Part shown: piece by piece, positions 31,388 through 40,604 of the stretch | How the letters are laid out: every line of letters starts with the position of its first letter | Numbering within the stretch: the first letter of the stretch is position 1 | Assembly (NCBI GenBank): GCA_964456445.1 | Contig: CAYWBI010000003.1 | Span: forward strand, 27,198 to 91,197 | DNA length: 64,000 nt | Source of the DNA: CAYWBI01 sp964456445 | GTDB lineage: Bacteria > Calditrichota > Calditrichia > Calditrichales > J004 | Reading direction: 5' to 3' | Translations under genes and position numbers: made by a program | Notes under the pieces: model-generated | The model's input: only the letters and a program-made list of their open reading frames with translations | The model's database searches: none | What the model was told of the DNA's origin: nothing

Positions 31388-32758
31388 ATGAAGCATCAAA
31401 TTACAAACAATATCTACCTTCTATTGGCCCTTGGTTTTATTTGGAGCGGTGGGCTCATCGCCGGAACAATTGAGGTGCCAGCTGAGTACGGCTCCATACA
31501 AACAGCAATTGAGAATGCTTTTACAGGGGATACCATTCTTGTTTCACCAGGGACCTATGAAGAGAACATCGATTTCCACGGCAAACGTTTGATTGTGGGC
31601 TCGTTGTTTCTTACTTCAGGGGACACTTCTTATATATCCACGACTATTATTGATGGAAAAGGGGACAGTAGCGTGGTGTCCTTTGAGAACCGGGAACCCG
31701 TGGGCACCCAATTAACCGGATTTTCAATACGCAATGGACTTGGTACGGGTGATTGGCCATATGTCAGGGGTGGAGGCATCCATATGGGGCCATCGTCCGA
31801 GCCGTTAATTAGCTATTGCTATGTTTTTAATAACAATTGCACGGGCAAGTCAAACCGGGGCGCAGGCATTTATACTGCAAACGCCAACCCTACGATAAAA
31901 AATTGCCGGATATACAATAACACATCATTCTCCGGGGCGGGGCTGACACTCGGAAATGGCGCAAAGCATCTGCTTGTGGACAGTTGCCTTATTTACAACA
32001 ACAGCGGAGCAGAGGCCATCCTTATTGGTTATAGTGACAATGTCACCATCAGCAGAAGCGTTATCTATAACAATAATGTGGGAATACGCAGCCATTCCAC
32101 AAATAACACCCGCATTATCCATTGCGACATTGTTGATAATACGGGTATGGGTATAAGTCATTCCGGTGTAAGTTCTACCGTCCGGGACACGGTTTACCTC
32201 ATTAACTCAATCGTTTTCTGGAATGGTGACAGCAACTATGTCCCGGAAGATTCGATTTTTATTGCCCGTTATTCGCTTATGGATAAGGCCGCGAATCAAA
32301 AATGGTTTGGTGAAGGCTGTAGCGATGCCGGGCCAGGGTTCGCCGATTCCAGCTATCAGCTCTCGGAACAATCACCGGCAATCAATGCAGGCGACCCGGC
32401 ATACCCTGCTGATCCCGACGGGACACGGGCCGATATAGGCGCTTTTTACGCTCATCAGGTAACGGCCCTTGCTGCGGGGCAACAAACACGCACAAGAGGT
32501 TTCATTTTAGGACAGAACTATCCCAATCCGTTTAATCCGACAACGGTAATCCGATTTCTATTGAAAAAACGTACCCGGGTTTCTTTAAGCATTTATAATA
32601 CTGCCGGTCAAAAAATAAGCGTATTGGTGAATGGAAACCTAAACCCGGGAAACCATACATACAATTGGGATGCGTCCCATCTAAGTAGCGGAATTTATTA
32701 TTATCGCCTGGAAGGAAACGGGATTAACCAATCGCGCAAAATGGTGTTGTTGCGGTAA
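31388..32758 (+). CDS. Secreted right-handed beta-helix protein with type IX-style sorting tail
   Basis: 456 residues. A signal peptide (1-25) is followed by VPAEYGSIQTAIENAFTGD, the usual opening of bacterial pectate-lyase-like beta-helix proteins, and then repeats with NN.A.....N.I rungs up to about residue 300. The DGTRADIGAFY motif closes the helix. The C-terminal 85 residues start with FILGQNYPNPFNPTT and end in SGIYYYRLEG....RKMVLL, a textbook Por/type IX (FlgD-like) sorting domain. It is probably exported and attached to the surface or released. No catalytic residues of a known lyase are evident. It is a monocistronic plus-strand gene, convergent with rpmA. Confidence 0.92.
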   Translation: MKHQITNNIYLLLALGFIWSGGLIAGTIEVPAEYGSIQTAIENAFTGDTILVSPGTYEENIDFHGKRLIVGSLFLTSGDTSYISTTIIDGKGDSSVVSFENREPVGTQLTGFSIRNGLGTGDWPYVRGGGIHMGPSSEPLISYCYVFNNNCTGKSNRGAGIYTANANPTIKNCRIYNNTSFSGAGLTLGNGAKHLLVDSCLIYNNSGAEAILIGYSDNVTISRSVIYNNNVGIRSHSTNNTRIIHCDIVDNTGMGISHSGVSSTVRDTVYLINSIVFWNGDSNYVPEDSIFIARYSLMDKAANQKWFGEGCSDAGPGFADSSYQLSEQSPAINAGDPAYPADPDGTRADIGAFYAHQVTALAAGQQTRTRGFILGQNYPNPFNPTTVIRFLLKKRTRVSLSIYNTAGQKISVLVNGNLNPGNHTYNWDASHLSSGIYYYRLEGNGINQSRKMVLLR

Positions 32759-32840
32759 GAGTATATTCATGCAAAACACAACCGGGCTAAAACGCTTATA
32801 CGAAAATATGTTGACAGGGTTGAGGCACCATTTATTGGAC

Positions 32841-32868
32841 AAAAAAAAGGCCGCGTAAACGCGGCCTT
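32841..32868 (-). terminator. Rho-independent terminator after rplU-rpmA
   Basis: A perfect inverted repeat aaggccgcg / cgcggcctt with a TAAA loop, followed on the minus strand by a run of T (A8 on the plus strand, 32841-32848). It lies 22 bases past the rpmA stop. The other side is AT-rich as well, so it may also stop the convergent beta-helix transcript. Confidence 0.92.
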
Positions 32869-32889
32869 AAATTTTCAAAATAGAGAAGT

Positions 32890-33147
32890 CTAATTTTTTG
32901 TGTAAACACTTACTTTTTTCCGTGAGCGGTCTTTGCGCTCAAAGGTAACCACGCCATCAATTTTGGCGAATAGGGTATCATCTCCACCGATACCGACATT
33001 TTCACCCGGATGGATATGTGTGCCACGCTGACGGATGATAATGGATCCAGCAGAAACATATTCTCCACCAAAAGCTTTTACACCCAGCCTTCTACCGGCG
33101 CTGTCCCGACCGTTTCTGGAACTGCCGACGCCTTTCTTATGTGCCAT
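32890..33147 (-). CDS. rpmA: 50S ribosomal protein L27
   Basis: 85 residues. The N-terminus [16 protein letters not shown] and the core [20 protein letters not shown] are the L27 signatures. L27 sits at the peptidyl-transferase centre. There is no Firmicute-type cleavable N-terminal extension. The ATG directly abuts the rplU stop, with a GGAGG inside the end of rplU. A strong terminator follows. Confidence 0.99.
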   Translation of the reverse strand: MAHKKGVGSSRNGRDSAGRRLGVKAFGGEYVSAGSIIIRQRGTHIHPGENVGIGGDDTLFAKIDGVVTFERKDRSRKKVSVYTKN

Positions 33148-33525
33148 TTATGCCTCCTTTTTTTCTTCTTTAGCTTCGGCCTTTGGTTTTGCAGCAGCTT
33201 TTCTTGCGGCGGCTGCTCCGATTTTATTCACCTCAATAACGGAGAAACCCTGGCGATGACCGTTTTTGACCTGATAGCCTTTACGACGTTTTTTCTTAAA
33301 TACAACCACTTTTTTATCGCGGCCATGCTCCAGCACCGTTGCTGATACCTTCACCTTTGCCACTGTTGGGGCACCGATGGTTAATTTATCTTTTTTGTCA
33401 CGATATAAAAGGACTTTATCAAATTCTACTTTTTTACCGCTTTCAACCGATAATGAGGGCACACGTAAACGGCTTTGTTCCTCAACCCGGAATTGTTTTC
33501 CAGCGATCTCAACAATTGCGTACAT
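33148..33525 (-). CDS. rplU: 50S ribosomal protein L21
   Basis: 125 residues, [16 protein letters not shown]... with [17 protein letters not shown], the L21 RNA-binding signature. L21 binds 23S rRNA near L20. The last 20 or so residues form an Ala/Lys/Glu tail ([13 protein letters not shown]) beyond the roughly 103-residue core of E. coli L21; such tails are common in this superphylum. AGGAG lies about 8 bases upstream of the ATG. It is the first gene of the rplU-rpmA operon. Confidence 0.99.
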   Translation of the reverse strand: MYAIVEIAGKQFRVEEQSRLRVPSLSVESGKKVEFDKVLLYRDKKDKLTIGAPTVAKVKVSATVLEHGRDKKVVVFKKKRRKGYQVKNGHRQGFSVIEVNKIGAAAARKAAAKPKAEAKEEKKEA

Positions 33526-33801
33526 TGTAAATTACTCCTAATCATATAAAAAACGAGCATCTAATTTAAATGTCCCATTGCCATTATTCAAGTATATTTT
33601 TATAAAGATGAAATAATTTATCAGGCATCTACGGATACCTTGCTCTGCCATGGGTTCAATTCCTGGGAAATTGTTAAAAATATGCCCTGAAATCATGCAA
33701 TATTTTTTTTTCAAGTGGCTGCTTTAACGGGTAACTAAGGATGGATCATTTTTTATTGTTCTCAATTCCCTGCCCGGAGTTTGGCAAAAGTCTATCGCAT
33801 A

Positions 33802-35151
33802 TTAAGCGTTAACGCTATAGATACGCATTTTTTCGCGTAAAGTAGTACGGGAAATATCCAATATTTCTGCGGCTTTTGATTTGTTTCCCTTTGTGCGTAA
33901 CAAAACATGATGGATGTGGATACGTTCGAGCTCTTTTAGCGAGCAATTACCAAGATACTCGCTGCTTTGCAGCGAACTTAGATCATTTTGCAGGTTATCA
34001 GGGAAATCTTCGGCCATAATTTGATCACCCTTACTTATGATCACGGCCCGTTCAATAATATTTTTCAATTCTGTTACATTGCCCGGCCAGTTATATTCAC
34101 GCATCATTTGCAGAGCTACAGGTGAAATAGCTTTAAGTTCTTTACCGAGTTGATTGTTATAATATTGCAGATAATAGTTGGATAATTTTTCAATATCGTC
34201 CCGTCGTTCTTTTAATGAAGGCATAACCACTTCAAAGGCTTTTAAACGATAATACAGTCCGGAGTTATAATTTTGATGGCGTACGAACCATTCCAGATCA
34301 TGGCGCGTAATACCGATCACCCTTGTTTTGCTTTCTACCACCCGTTTGGAACCAGGCACCATAAACACACGGCCTTCCAGAAACAGCAGCAACTTATTCT
34401 GAACTTCCAAAGGCATTTTTTCGATATTGGTCAGCACCAATGTGCCATTTGAATATTTTTCAAGCAGGCCCATCCGCGCGGGCCCGTATATTTCCGATGT
34501 TTCGTCCACCCCGAACAAATCGCCCATAAATTCATTTGTGGTGGCGCCCTCACAGTTTTTCTTGTGGAAATGTTCCAGGGACAAATTGTTTTTTTGATGG
34601 ATTAATGCCGCGCACAAATTTTTGCCCGTGCCCAAATCCCCGCGGATAAGGCATGGGGCAGATTGGGTTTTACCAACAATATCGATAAATTTGTTTATAT
34701 TTTTTATACTTTGGTTGCCACCGATAAGCGATGAAATGGAGTTAAAAGTATTTAGGTTTGATTTAACAAATGAAAAATGATGCGATGAAGTTGCCGAGTT
34801 CAATTCTTCGAGAATTTCCGGCAGATGGGCTTTGGCCGTTTCCCGGTCGATCACTTTTGATATACGTATATTCAGCAGATTATTGACTTCTTCACTAAGC
34901 GGTTTGTCGCTTAAAAAAACAAATTGAAAATAATATTGATGGTTTGCCTGCTCATACACCCAGGGTGGAATGGCCAGCCAATTTTGCTTTAAATCGACAA
35001 TAAACAGATCATAATAGTTCTGATAGATATGGCGGCGGTTTGCTTCCGCATGCCCCATCATTTCCATTGTAGAGCCAAAATCAGGTTCCTTCTTCAGGAA
35101 CTCATGATATTCGCTCAAATGATCTGAAATAAATATCAGTTTTTTTTGCAT
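33802..35151 (-). CDS. NtrC-like regulator with degraded sigma-54 ATPase motifs
   Basis: 449 residues from MQKKLIFISDHLSEY (a GTG at 35217 would add 22 residues). Residues 1-125 look like a receiver domain with a candidate phosphoacceptor D53 (FIVDL). Residues 140-385 are an AAA+ domain: Walker A GDLGTGKN (171-178) is kept, but the GAFTGA sigma-54 contact loop is replaced by SEIYGP, Walker B reads NGTLVLTNI without the LDE acids, and the sensor II arginine of GNVREL is Thr (GNVTELK). The C-terminus is a Fis-type HTH (NKSKAAEILDISRTTLREKM). Probably a DNA-binding regulator that no longer hydrolyses ATP or remodels sigma-54 holoenzyme, like TyrR-type relatives (inference). Confidence 0.87.
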   Translation of the reverse strand: MQKKLIFISDHLSEYHEFLKKEPDFGSTMEMMGHAEANRRHIYQNYYDLFIVDLKQNWLAIPPWVYEQANHQYYFQFVFLSDKPLSEEVNNLLNIRISKVIDRETAKAHLPEILEELNSATSSHHFSFVKSNLNTFNSISSLIGGNQSIKNINKFIDIVGKTQSAPCLIRGDLGTGKNLCAALIHQKNNLSLEHFHKKNCEGATTNEFMGDLFGVDETSEIYGPARMGLLEKYSNGTLVLTNIEKMPLEVQNKLLLFLEGRVFMVPGSKRVVESKTRVIGITRHDLEWFVRHQNYNSGLYYRLKAFEVVMPSLKERRDDIEKLSNYYLQYYNNQLGKELKAISPVALQMMREYNWPGNVTELKNIIERAVIISKGDQIMAEDFPDNLQNDLSSLQSSEYLGNCSLKELERIHIHHVLLRTKGNKSKAAEILDISRTTLREKMRIYSVNA

Positions 35152-35410
35152 AATCTTTTTTTCGTTATCATACCCATCGCTACCCGTGAAACCGTTTTCG
35201 GCTTTATAGTGATGCACTCAAGTCTAAAGATTAAAAATATTTTTATCTAAGTGGACCGAAACAATGAGAGCAGAACATTGGGACAAGGAAATGATAAAAC
35301 CGGAGATTTTTGCCCGGTAACAGATGCTTCCAGGAAATCAAAGAAAAAAACAAAAAGAGTTTAGTCAAAGGGTATGGGAAATGAAATACAGCTCTAAAAA
35401 AATGATGATA

Positions 35411-36622
35411 TCAATATTTAATACGGGCAAATTTACGTTTGCCAACTTTTAGCACCCGTGCTTGGCTTAAATCGATTTGAGTAAAAGGGTCGCTTATTTT
35501 TTCGCCATCCACGCTCACGCCGCCGCCCTGCACCAACCTGCGTGCAGCCCCCTTGGATTGGGCTGTTTTGGTAAGAATCATTAAATCATCAATACGCATT
35601 TGTACGGAACCCGTGTTAAATTCCGGCATCTCATCCGGAATATCTTTTTTCACAAAAAGGTTTTCAAAGGCGCTTTCGGCAGTGGCAACGGCGTCCAATC
35701 CATGATACATGCGCACAAGGGTGCGCCCAAGATATTTTTTCACGTCCCGTGGATTGGTTGCAGGATCGGCCAATTGTGCCTTTAGTTTAGCCAGCTCCGT
35801 GCTGTCCACATCGCTTATCAGTTCAAAATAACGGAAAATCATTTCATCGGGCAGAGACATTGTTTTCCCATAAATTTCTTTTCCGGGCTCATCGATGCCA
35901 ATGTAGTTGCCAAGCGATTTGCTCATACGTTGTTTGCCGTCCAACCCTTCCAAAACGGGCAGGGTAAGGATTATCTGCGGCTCCTGCCCATACTCTTTTT
36001 GAATATGACGTCCGATAACCAGGTTGAATTTCTGCTCGGTGGCCCCAAGCTCTACATCCGCTTTTATTTCCACGGAATCATAGCCCTGCATCAAAGGATA
36101 AAAAAACTCATGGATACTGATTGGAAGCTGTGCGGTATAGCGTTTGGAAAAATCATCCCGCTCCAGCATACGGGCAACGGTAAACCGGGCGGCCAGACCC
36201 ATTACTTCTTCAAAATTCATTTTTGTAAACCAGTCGCCGTTAAAACGTACCTGTGTTTTCCCTTCGTCCAATATTTTAAAAAATTGTTCCTGATACGTTT
36301 TGGCATGGGCCATTACCTGATCGTGCGACAGCCTGGGACGTGTATTTTTTTTATCGCTCGGGTCCCCGACCATTGCGGTGTAGTCACCGATAATAACCAC
36401 CACCTGATGGCCAAGTTCCTGAAACTGGCGCAGCTTCCGGATGCCTACCGTATGCCCGAGATGAATATCGGGGGCCGTGGGGTCAAACCCTTGTTTAATA
36501 ATAAGGGGCTTTTTGAACTTTGCGCTTTTTTCGATTTTTTTTACAAGTTCTTCTTCAGGAAGTATTTCTACCGTACCGCGACGGATCAAATCCATTTGCT
36601 CATTTACCGATGGAAAGGTCAT
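35411..36622 (-). CDS. tyrS: Tyrosyl-tRNA synthetase
   Basis: 403 residues, a class I synthetase that charges tRNA-Tyr. The HIGH motif is HLGH (54-57) within [13 protein letters not shown], the KMSKS motif is RMSKS (232-236), and a C-terminal S4 RNA-binding domain starts near residue 338 ([13 protein letters not shown]). Length and motif style match the TyrS type 2 (TyrZ-like) branch. It lies 81 bases downstream of smpB on the same strand. A 193-base gap on the other side separates it from the degraded NtrC-like regulator. Confidence 0.98.
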   Translation of the reverse strand: MTFPSVNEQMDLIRRGTVEILPEEELVKKIEKSAKFKKPLIIKQGFDPTAPDIHLGHTVGIRKLRQFQELGHQVVVIIGDYTAMVGDPSDKKNTRPRLSHDQVMAHAKTYQEQFFKILDEGKTQVRFNGDWFTKMNFEEVMGLAARFTVARMLERDDFSKRYTAQLPISIHEFFYPLMQGYDSVEIKADVELGATEQKFNLVIGRHIQKEYGQEPQIILTLPVLEGLDGKQRMSKSLGNYIGIDEPGKEIYGKTMSLPDEMIFRYFELISDVDSTELAKLKAQLADPATNPRDVKKYLGRTLVRMYHGLDAVATAESAFENLFVKKDIPDEMPEFNTGSVQMRIDDLMILTKTAQSKGAARRLVQGGGVSVDGEKISDPFTQIDLSQARVLKVGKRKFARIKY

Positions 36623-36703
36623 TCTGACTCCAGTTAAAAATCATTATATATGGTTCCGGATATTTTCAATCGGGACACTTAAATTTTTTGATGATCCGGG
36701 CTG

Positions 36704-37153
36704 TTAAAAACGTACTTTCTGATCTCTCTGCTCATCACGCTGCGCATCGCGTTTGGCAATGTCCGCCCGTTTATCGTATTTTCGCTTACCACGGGCCAGC
36801 GCCAAATCCAACTTTACAAGGTGATCCTTAAAAAAAAGTTTGAGCGGTATCAACGTGATGCCTTTTTCATCGATTTGCCGCCGAAGCTTTTTCAATTCCT
36901 GTTTGTGCAACAAAAGTTTACGGTCGCGCAAAGGATCATGATTAAACGTTGTGGACATTTTATAGGGGGAAATATGCAGCCCTATCAGCCACAATTCGCC
37001 GCCACGCAACCGGGCATAGGCATCGCTGATATTGGCCTTGCCATCACGCAGGGCCTTAACTTCTGTTCCCTGAAGGACAATTCCCGTCTCTATTGTATCA
37101 ACAATCTCATAATTATGCCTGGCCTTGCGATTATTAACAATAATCTTTAGCAT
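36704..37153 (-). CDS. smpB: SsrA-binding protein SmpB
   Basis: About 149 residues starting MLKIIVNNRKARHNYEI; an ATG five codons upstream (37168) is also in frame. GTEVKALRDGKANISDAY and the C-terminal RGKRKYDKRADIAKRD are SmpB signatures. SmpB delivers tmRNA to stalled ribosomes for trans-translation. The tmRNA gene itself (ssrA) is not in the window. tyrS follows on the same strand. Confidence 0.98.
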   Translation of the reverse strand: MLKIIVNNRKARHNYEIVDTIETGIVLQGTEVKALRDGKANISDAYARLRGGELWLIGLHISPYKMSTTFNHDPLRDRKLLLHKQELKKLRRQIDEKGITLIPLKLFFKDHLVKLDLALARGKRKYDKRADIAKRDAQRDEQRDQKVRF

Positions 37154-37253
37154 CGAAAAAACACCCATTGTTTAAAATTATCAAAGAGTGTAAGTTTAGC
37201 GAAATTTTCGAGAACGTTCAAGCGCAAGCCGATATGAATTTTATGGAAATCAA

Positions 37254-38204
37254 ATGAATCAGGACGCCCTTTTGTTGGAATTGCCATTGAGTTGGATCCG
37301 CGGGATCAACACCACGGTCCGATTGCAATCTATTCCGCTTTTATTTAAACAGACCCATTGGTTAAGCCTGGCCGAAATTCCGGCAAAAGGTAGCTTTACA
37401 TCCATAATCGATGATGCTTTGTGCGATCATAAAGGACTTTTTTTGCGCGGCTGTTCTCCTCAAATTGCCGATCAGTTGAAGAAAAAAGGGTTCGACACCC
37501 TCCCTACAGGACAGGAAGCGCTACTGCCCCTCTACAGGACAACGCCATTAAAAAAATCGACCCGGGCCCTAATCCGCCGCGGCAACAAACATGGCCGATT
37601 AAAAAAGCTTTTGTTGGATACGGAAAACATAAAAAAACTGCAACATTTGAAACGCAATTCGGTCCATGGCCGCAAGCCACAATTGCGTCACTTGTTTTGG
37701 GGCAATGCTTCACGCCTTACGCCTGCTTTTATCTGGGAAGACGAGGGGGGCAATTGGCTGGCCGCATTAACCATATCGCACAGCCATAGCGAAAAAGCGC
37801 ATACGGAATTAATGATACGTCATCGCCGGGCGCCTGTCGGCGTTATGGAGGCTTTGATTGCTGCGACGTGTACGGCACTAAGGACCGAAGGTTATTGTTT
37901 TCTTAGCCTGGGAGAAGCACCATTTATCGTCTCAAAAAATACCAGGGCCGGCATACGCGCCATGCTCGTAAATGGCGCAGGCACGTTTTTTCGTTTTGCT
38001 TACAATGCACAATCACTGTATCGCTTTAAGGATAAATTCAGCCCCCAATGGCAACAGGTTTATATTTGCGCTTATCCGCGTATTTCCCTGATAAATCTTT
38101 TAGCCATCGCCTGGCACAGCAGATACATACACCTGCTGGTGCACCAGCTTAAAAGCAGCAGCTTGCTTATGCTTGTAAACTTTGCTTTTATGGCCTACGG
38201 CTAA
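37254..38204 (+). CDS. DUF2156 protein (phosphatidylglycerol lysyltransferase C-terminal-like)
   Basis: 316 residues. The core is a GNAT-like double domain as in the C-terminus of MprF. The hallmark stretch is RHRRAPVGVMEALI, then FLSLGEAPF, then SLYRFKDKFSPQWQ with a following aromatic strand; these match DUF2156. A hydrophobic C-terminal segment (SLINLLAIAWHSRYIHLLV and after) could sit in or on the membrane. Soluble relatives lack the MprF flippase part, as here. An aminoacyl-tRNA-dependent acyl transfer to lipid is the family's known reaction; the substrate here is unknown. Transcribed alone, divergent from smpB. Confidence 0.8.
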   Translation: MNQDALLLELPLSWIRGINTTVRLQSIPLLFKQTHWLSLAEIPAKGSFTSIIDDALCDHKGLFLRGCSPQIADQLKKKGFDTLPTGQEALLPLYRTTPLKKSTRALIRRGNKHGRLKKLLLDTENIKKLQHLKRNSVHGRKPQLRHLFWGNASRLTPAFIWEDEGGNWLAALTISHSHSEKAHTELMIRHRRAPVGVMEALIAATCTALRTEGYCFLSLGEAPFIVSKNTRAGIRAMLVNGAGTFFRFAYNAQSLYRFKDKFSPQWQQVYICAYPRISLINLLAIAWHSRYIHLLVHQLKSSSLLMLVNFAFMAYG

Positions 38205-38278
38205 GTTTTATTGAGACAAAAACCAATCGTATCCCCTTTGGCAAAGATTGGACGCCAAATTTAAGCGTCAATAAAACT
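38204..38278. repeat. Nested inverted repeats between convergent genes
   Basis: The 72-base space between the DUF2156 and Nudix stops is bounded by an 11-bp inverted repeat (agttttattga / tcaataaaact). Inside it lie CCAATC / GATTGG and a central CTTTG-g-CAAAG. The outer arms overlap the two stop codons. It can fold as one long interrupted hairpin, so a bidirectional terminator is plausible, although no clean T-run follows the stem. Confidence 0.4.
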
Positions 38279-38927
38279 AAGGCCGTGTAACCCGGTTTAA
38301 GCCAAATACTATGGACAGAAAATTACTTAGTAAAAATCCTGTTACCCCCCAGATCACATCTTGTTTATAGGTATAATAGTGGATATGCCAGAGATAACCC
38401 TTGTGCTCCCTTTGTTTTATAAAAAAGTTTGAATCCGCCAGCAGCAGCTCCAATGGAACTTCTATCAATCGATCAATTTCCGCAGCATTTATCCGGTAAA
38501 CGTATGGATGGGGTATCATTCCGGCGAACGGAGTAACGATATAATCGCTATTGGTTAAAAAGACATCGGTTTGCCCAAGGATGCGCACATCGTGCTCGTC
38601 TAACCCTACTTCTTCACGGGTTTCACGCAGGGCAGCCGCCTTTAAACTGTTGTCCGCGGCATCCACGCCGCCACCGGGGAAGGATATCTGTCCCTTATGT
38701 TGGGACAGGTTTTCGCTCCGCTTGGTGAACAGAATATGGGCACTACCGTGTTTAAAAAACAAAGGGATAAGCACGGCCGCGGGAACTGCCCCCTGCGGGT
38801 CTTTATATAAAAACCGGTCAGGTTTATGCCGGGCCAATTTTTCGGAAATGTGATTTTGTAATGCATCTTTGTCCCGACAAAGATTTTGCCAGGCAGGGCT
38901 TAGCTTAATTGAATTCTGTGTCGTCAA
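38277..38927 (-). CDS. NudL-like Nudix hydrolase (CoA pyrophosphatase family)
   Basis: 216 residues. LFTKRSENLSQHKGQISFPGG (just before residue 86) is the UPF0035 signature that marks the NudL/CoA-diphosphatase group. The Nudix box follows at 86-109 and ends RETREEVGL. The first glutamate position of the box is Asn (ADN), a deviation I recall also in NudL proteins. Expected to cleave CoA or related dinucleotides to phosphopantetheine and 3',5'-ADP. Its start overlaps the last 23 bases of the NtrC-type gene, so it is translated as part of that operon. Confidence 0.9.
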   Translation of the reverse strand: MTTQNSIKLSPAWQNLCRDKDALQNHISEKLARHKPDRFLYKDPQGAVPAAVLIPLFFKHGSAHILFTKRSENLSQHKGQISFPGGGVDAADNSLKAAALRETREEVGLDEHDVRILGQTDVFLTNSDYIVTPFAGMIPHPYVYRINAAEIDRLIEVPLELLLADSNFFIKQREHKGYLWHIHYYTYKQDVIWGVTGFLLSNFLSIVFGLNRVTRP

Positions 38928-40254
38928 TCTTATATTCTTCCAATTTATTATAGAGGGAGCGACGTGAAATGCCCAGCATCTGGGCTGCCTTCAGTTTGTT
39001 GCCCCGGGCCATCCGCAGTGTTTTGACAATCGATTCCCGTTCAATTTCCGGCAGAGGCGTACCGGCAGGAAAACGTATTTCCTGTCCGGGCAAAATGCGT
39101 TTAACTATGCTCTCGGGCAAATCTTTTTTGTGGATGGTTTCCCGGGCGGTAATCATCGACCGTAAGACGATGTTCCGAAGTTCACGGATGTTTCCCGGCC
39201 AGGTATATTGCTGTAATATTTCGAGTGATTCTTCATCAAAATTGCTGATCTGGCGATTGTATTGTTTATTAAACTGACGGATAAAGTAGGTGCAAATAAG
39301 CGGGATATCATCAGCGCGGGAATTAAGCGACGGTAAGTCGATCGAATAAACGTTGATACGATAATAAAGGTCCTCGCGGAATGTTCCGGCGGCAATAAGG
39401 TCCAGCATATTCTCATTTGTGGCGGCCACGATGCGCACATCCACCGGAATGGCACGGCCCCCGCCCACCTTTTCAACTTGATGATTTTCCAGCACGCGTA
39501 ATAAAGCGATTTGCACGCCTTCGCTCATCGAACTTATTTCATCAAGGAACAATGTGCCACCATCGGCTTCTTCAAATTTTCCTTTACGCCGTTCGGAGGC
39601 CCCGGTAAAAGCGCCTTTTTCATGCCCAAAAAGCTCCGAACTGATCAAATCCTTGGGGATTGCGCCGGTATTTATCGCGACAAACGGTCCATTTTTCCGC
39701 GACGATGATTTATGCAGTGCGCGTGCCACCAGCTCCTTTCCCGTCCCGCTTTCACCAAAGATAAGTACAGGCACCTCAATATCGGCAATTTCACGGATTT
39801 TTCGCACCACCTGTTTTATCCCCCGGGATTTACCGATAATTTCATCAAAGTGGATATAGCGTTGTGGAATTTTTTCCGGTTTGTCCATCGCCGGTTTCTG
39901 TAAAACACGCTCGATAACTTTTCTTAATTTTTGTGGGTCCACCGGCTTTGGGATATAATCAATGGCGCCGAGATGTAAGGCCTGGACCGCATGTTCAATA
40001 GAGCTGAAGCCTGTGATCATGATAACCTTAAGCAAGGGATCAAAATCATTTATCATTTTTAGCAGCTCCATGCCGTCCACATTTTGCATCTTAAAATCGG
40101 TCAGCACTAAATCATAGGATTTCTTACGGATCAGCGCCATGGCCGACATGGCCCCATCTGCCTGATCCACCAAAAAACTATAAGCCTGCAGCAGCAGGAC
40201 CAAACCTTCACGATGGGCCTTATCATCATCAATTACAAGAATTTGTGCTTTCAT
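38905..40254 (-). CDS. NtrC-type sigma-54 response regulator
   Basis: 449 residues from MKAQILVIDDD (an ATG 20 codons upstream at 40314 is less likely). Receiver domain 1-120 with D53 in VLTDFKM and a KP motif (YIPKPVD). AAA+ domain with Walker A GESGTGKE (167-174), an intact GAFTGA loop (214-219), Walker B GGTLFLDEI (232-240) and sensor II WPGNIRELRN. The Fis-type HTH at the end reads GNKLKAAQMLGISRRSLYNK. It should activate sigma-54 promoters after phosphorylation. A histidine kinase gene starts 350 bases away in the opposite direction and is the likely partner. The Nudix gene overlaps its 3' end. Confidence 0.96.
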   Translation of the reverse strand: MKAQILVIDDDKAHREGLVLLLQAYSFLVDQADGAMSAMALIRKKSYDLVLTDFKMQNVDGMELLKMINDFDPLLKVIMITGFSSIEHAVQALHLGAIDYIPKPVDPQKLRKVIERVLQKPAMDKPEKIPQRYIHFDEIIGKSRGIKQVVRKIREIADIEVPVLIFGESGTGKELVARALHKSSSRKNGPFVAINTGAIPKDLISSELFGHEKGAFTGASERRKGKFEEADGGTLFLDEISSMSEGVQIALLRVLENHQVEKVGGGRAIPVDVRIVAATNENMLDLIAAGTFREDLYYRINVYSIDLPSLNSRADDIPLICTYFIRQFNKQYNRQISNFDEESLEILQQYTWPGNIRELRNIVLRSMITARETIHKKDLPESIVKRILPGQEIRFPAGTPLPEIERESIVKTLRMARGNKLKAAQMLGISRRSLYNKLEEYKIDDTEFN

Positions 40255-40604
40255 GCTTTTCCTGGTTCGTTCAAAAATATCATCGGGCATTTCCTGTGAT
40301 AATTGAGAAAACATACAGGGGATTAGCCTATATCTGCCCGCTGTTTACACGAGATGGGGATTTTCTGTGCAGCAAAACCCTTAATCCTTAATTTTTGCAC
40401 AAGGTACAAACAGAACGGAGATTAAACCATCTGTTGATATGCGATTGTGCTTTCAATCAAATAGTACCATCCCGGAAACTATTAAACCGTCGATTGCCAG
40501 AGATGGACAAAAAAGTGACATATAAATTAACAATTCGTTCTTTATTAATTCGCTCCGATCCTTATTATGTACAGGTAAAAAATATAACAGGAAAGTAGAT
40601 AAAG
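40255..40604. other. Divergent regulatory region between the NtrC-type gene and the histidine kinase
   Basis: 350 bases, AT-rich. It must hold promoters in both directions. I see no sigma-54 consensus (TGGCAC-N5-TTGCA) and no clear -35/-10 pair. A short open frame at 40395-40598 has no ribosome site or protein-like composition, and I do not call it. Confidence 0.5.

Noticed and set aside
35930..36637. 235-residue open frame on the plus strand
   Set aside because: It lies fully antisense to tyrS, with no ribosome site and no family resemblance.
40395..40598. 67-residue open frame before the histidine kinase
   Set aside because: No ribosome binding site and non-protein-like composition, lying in a promoter region.
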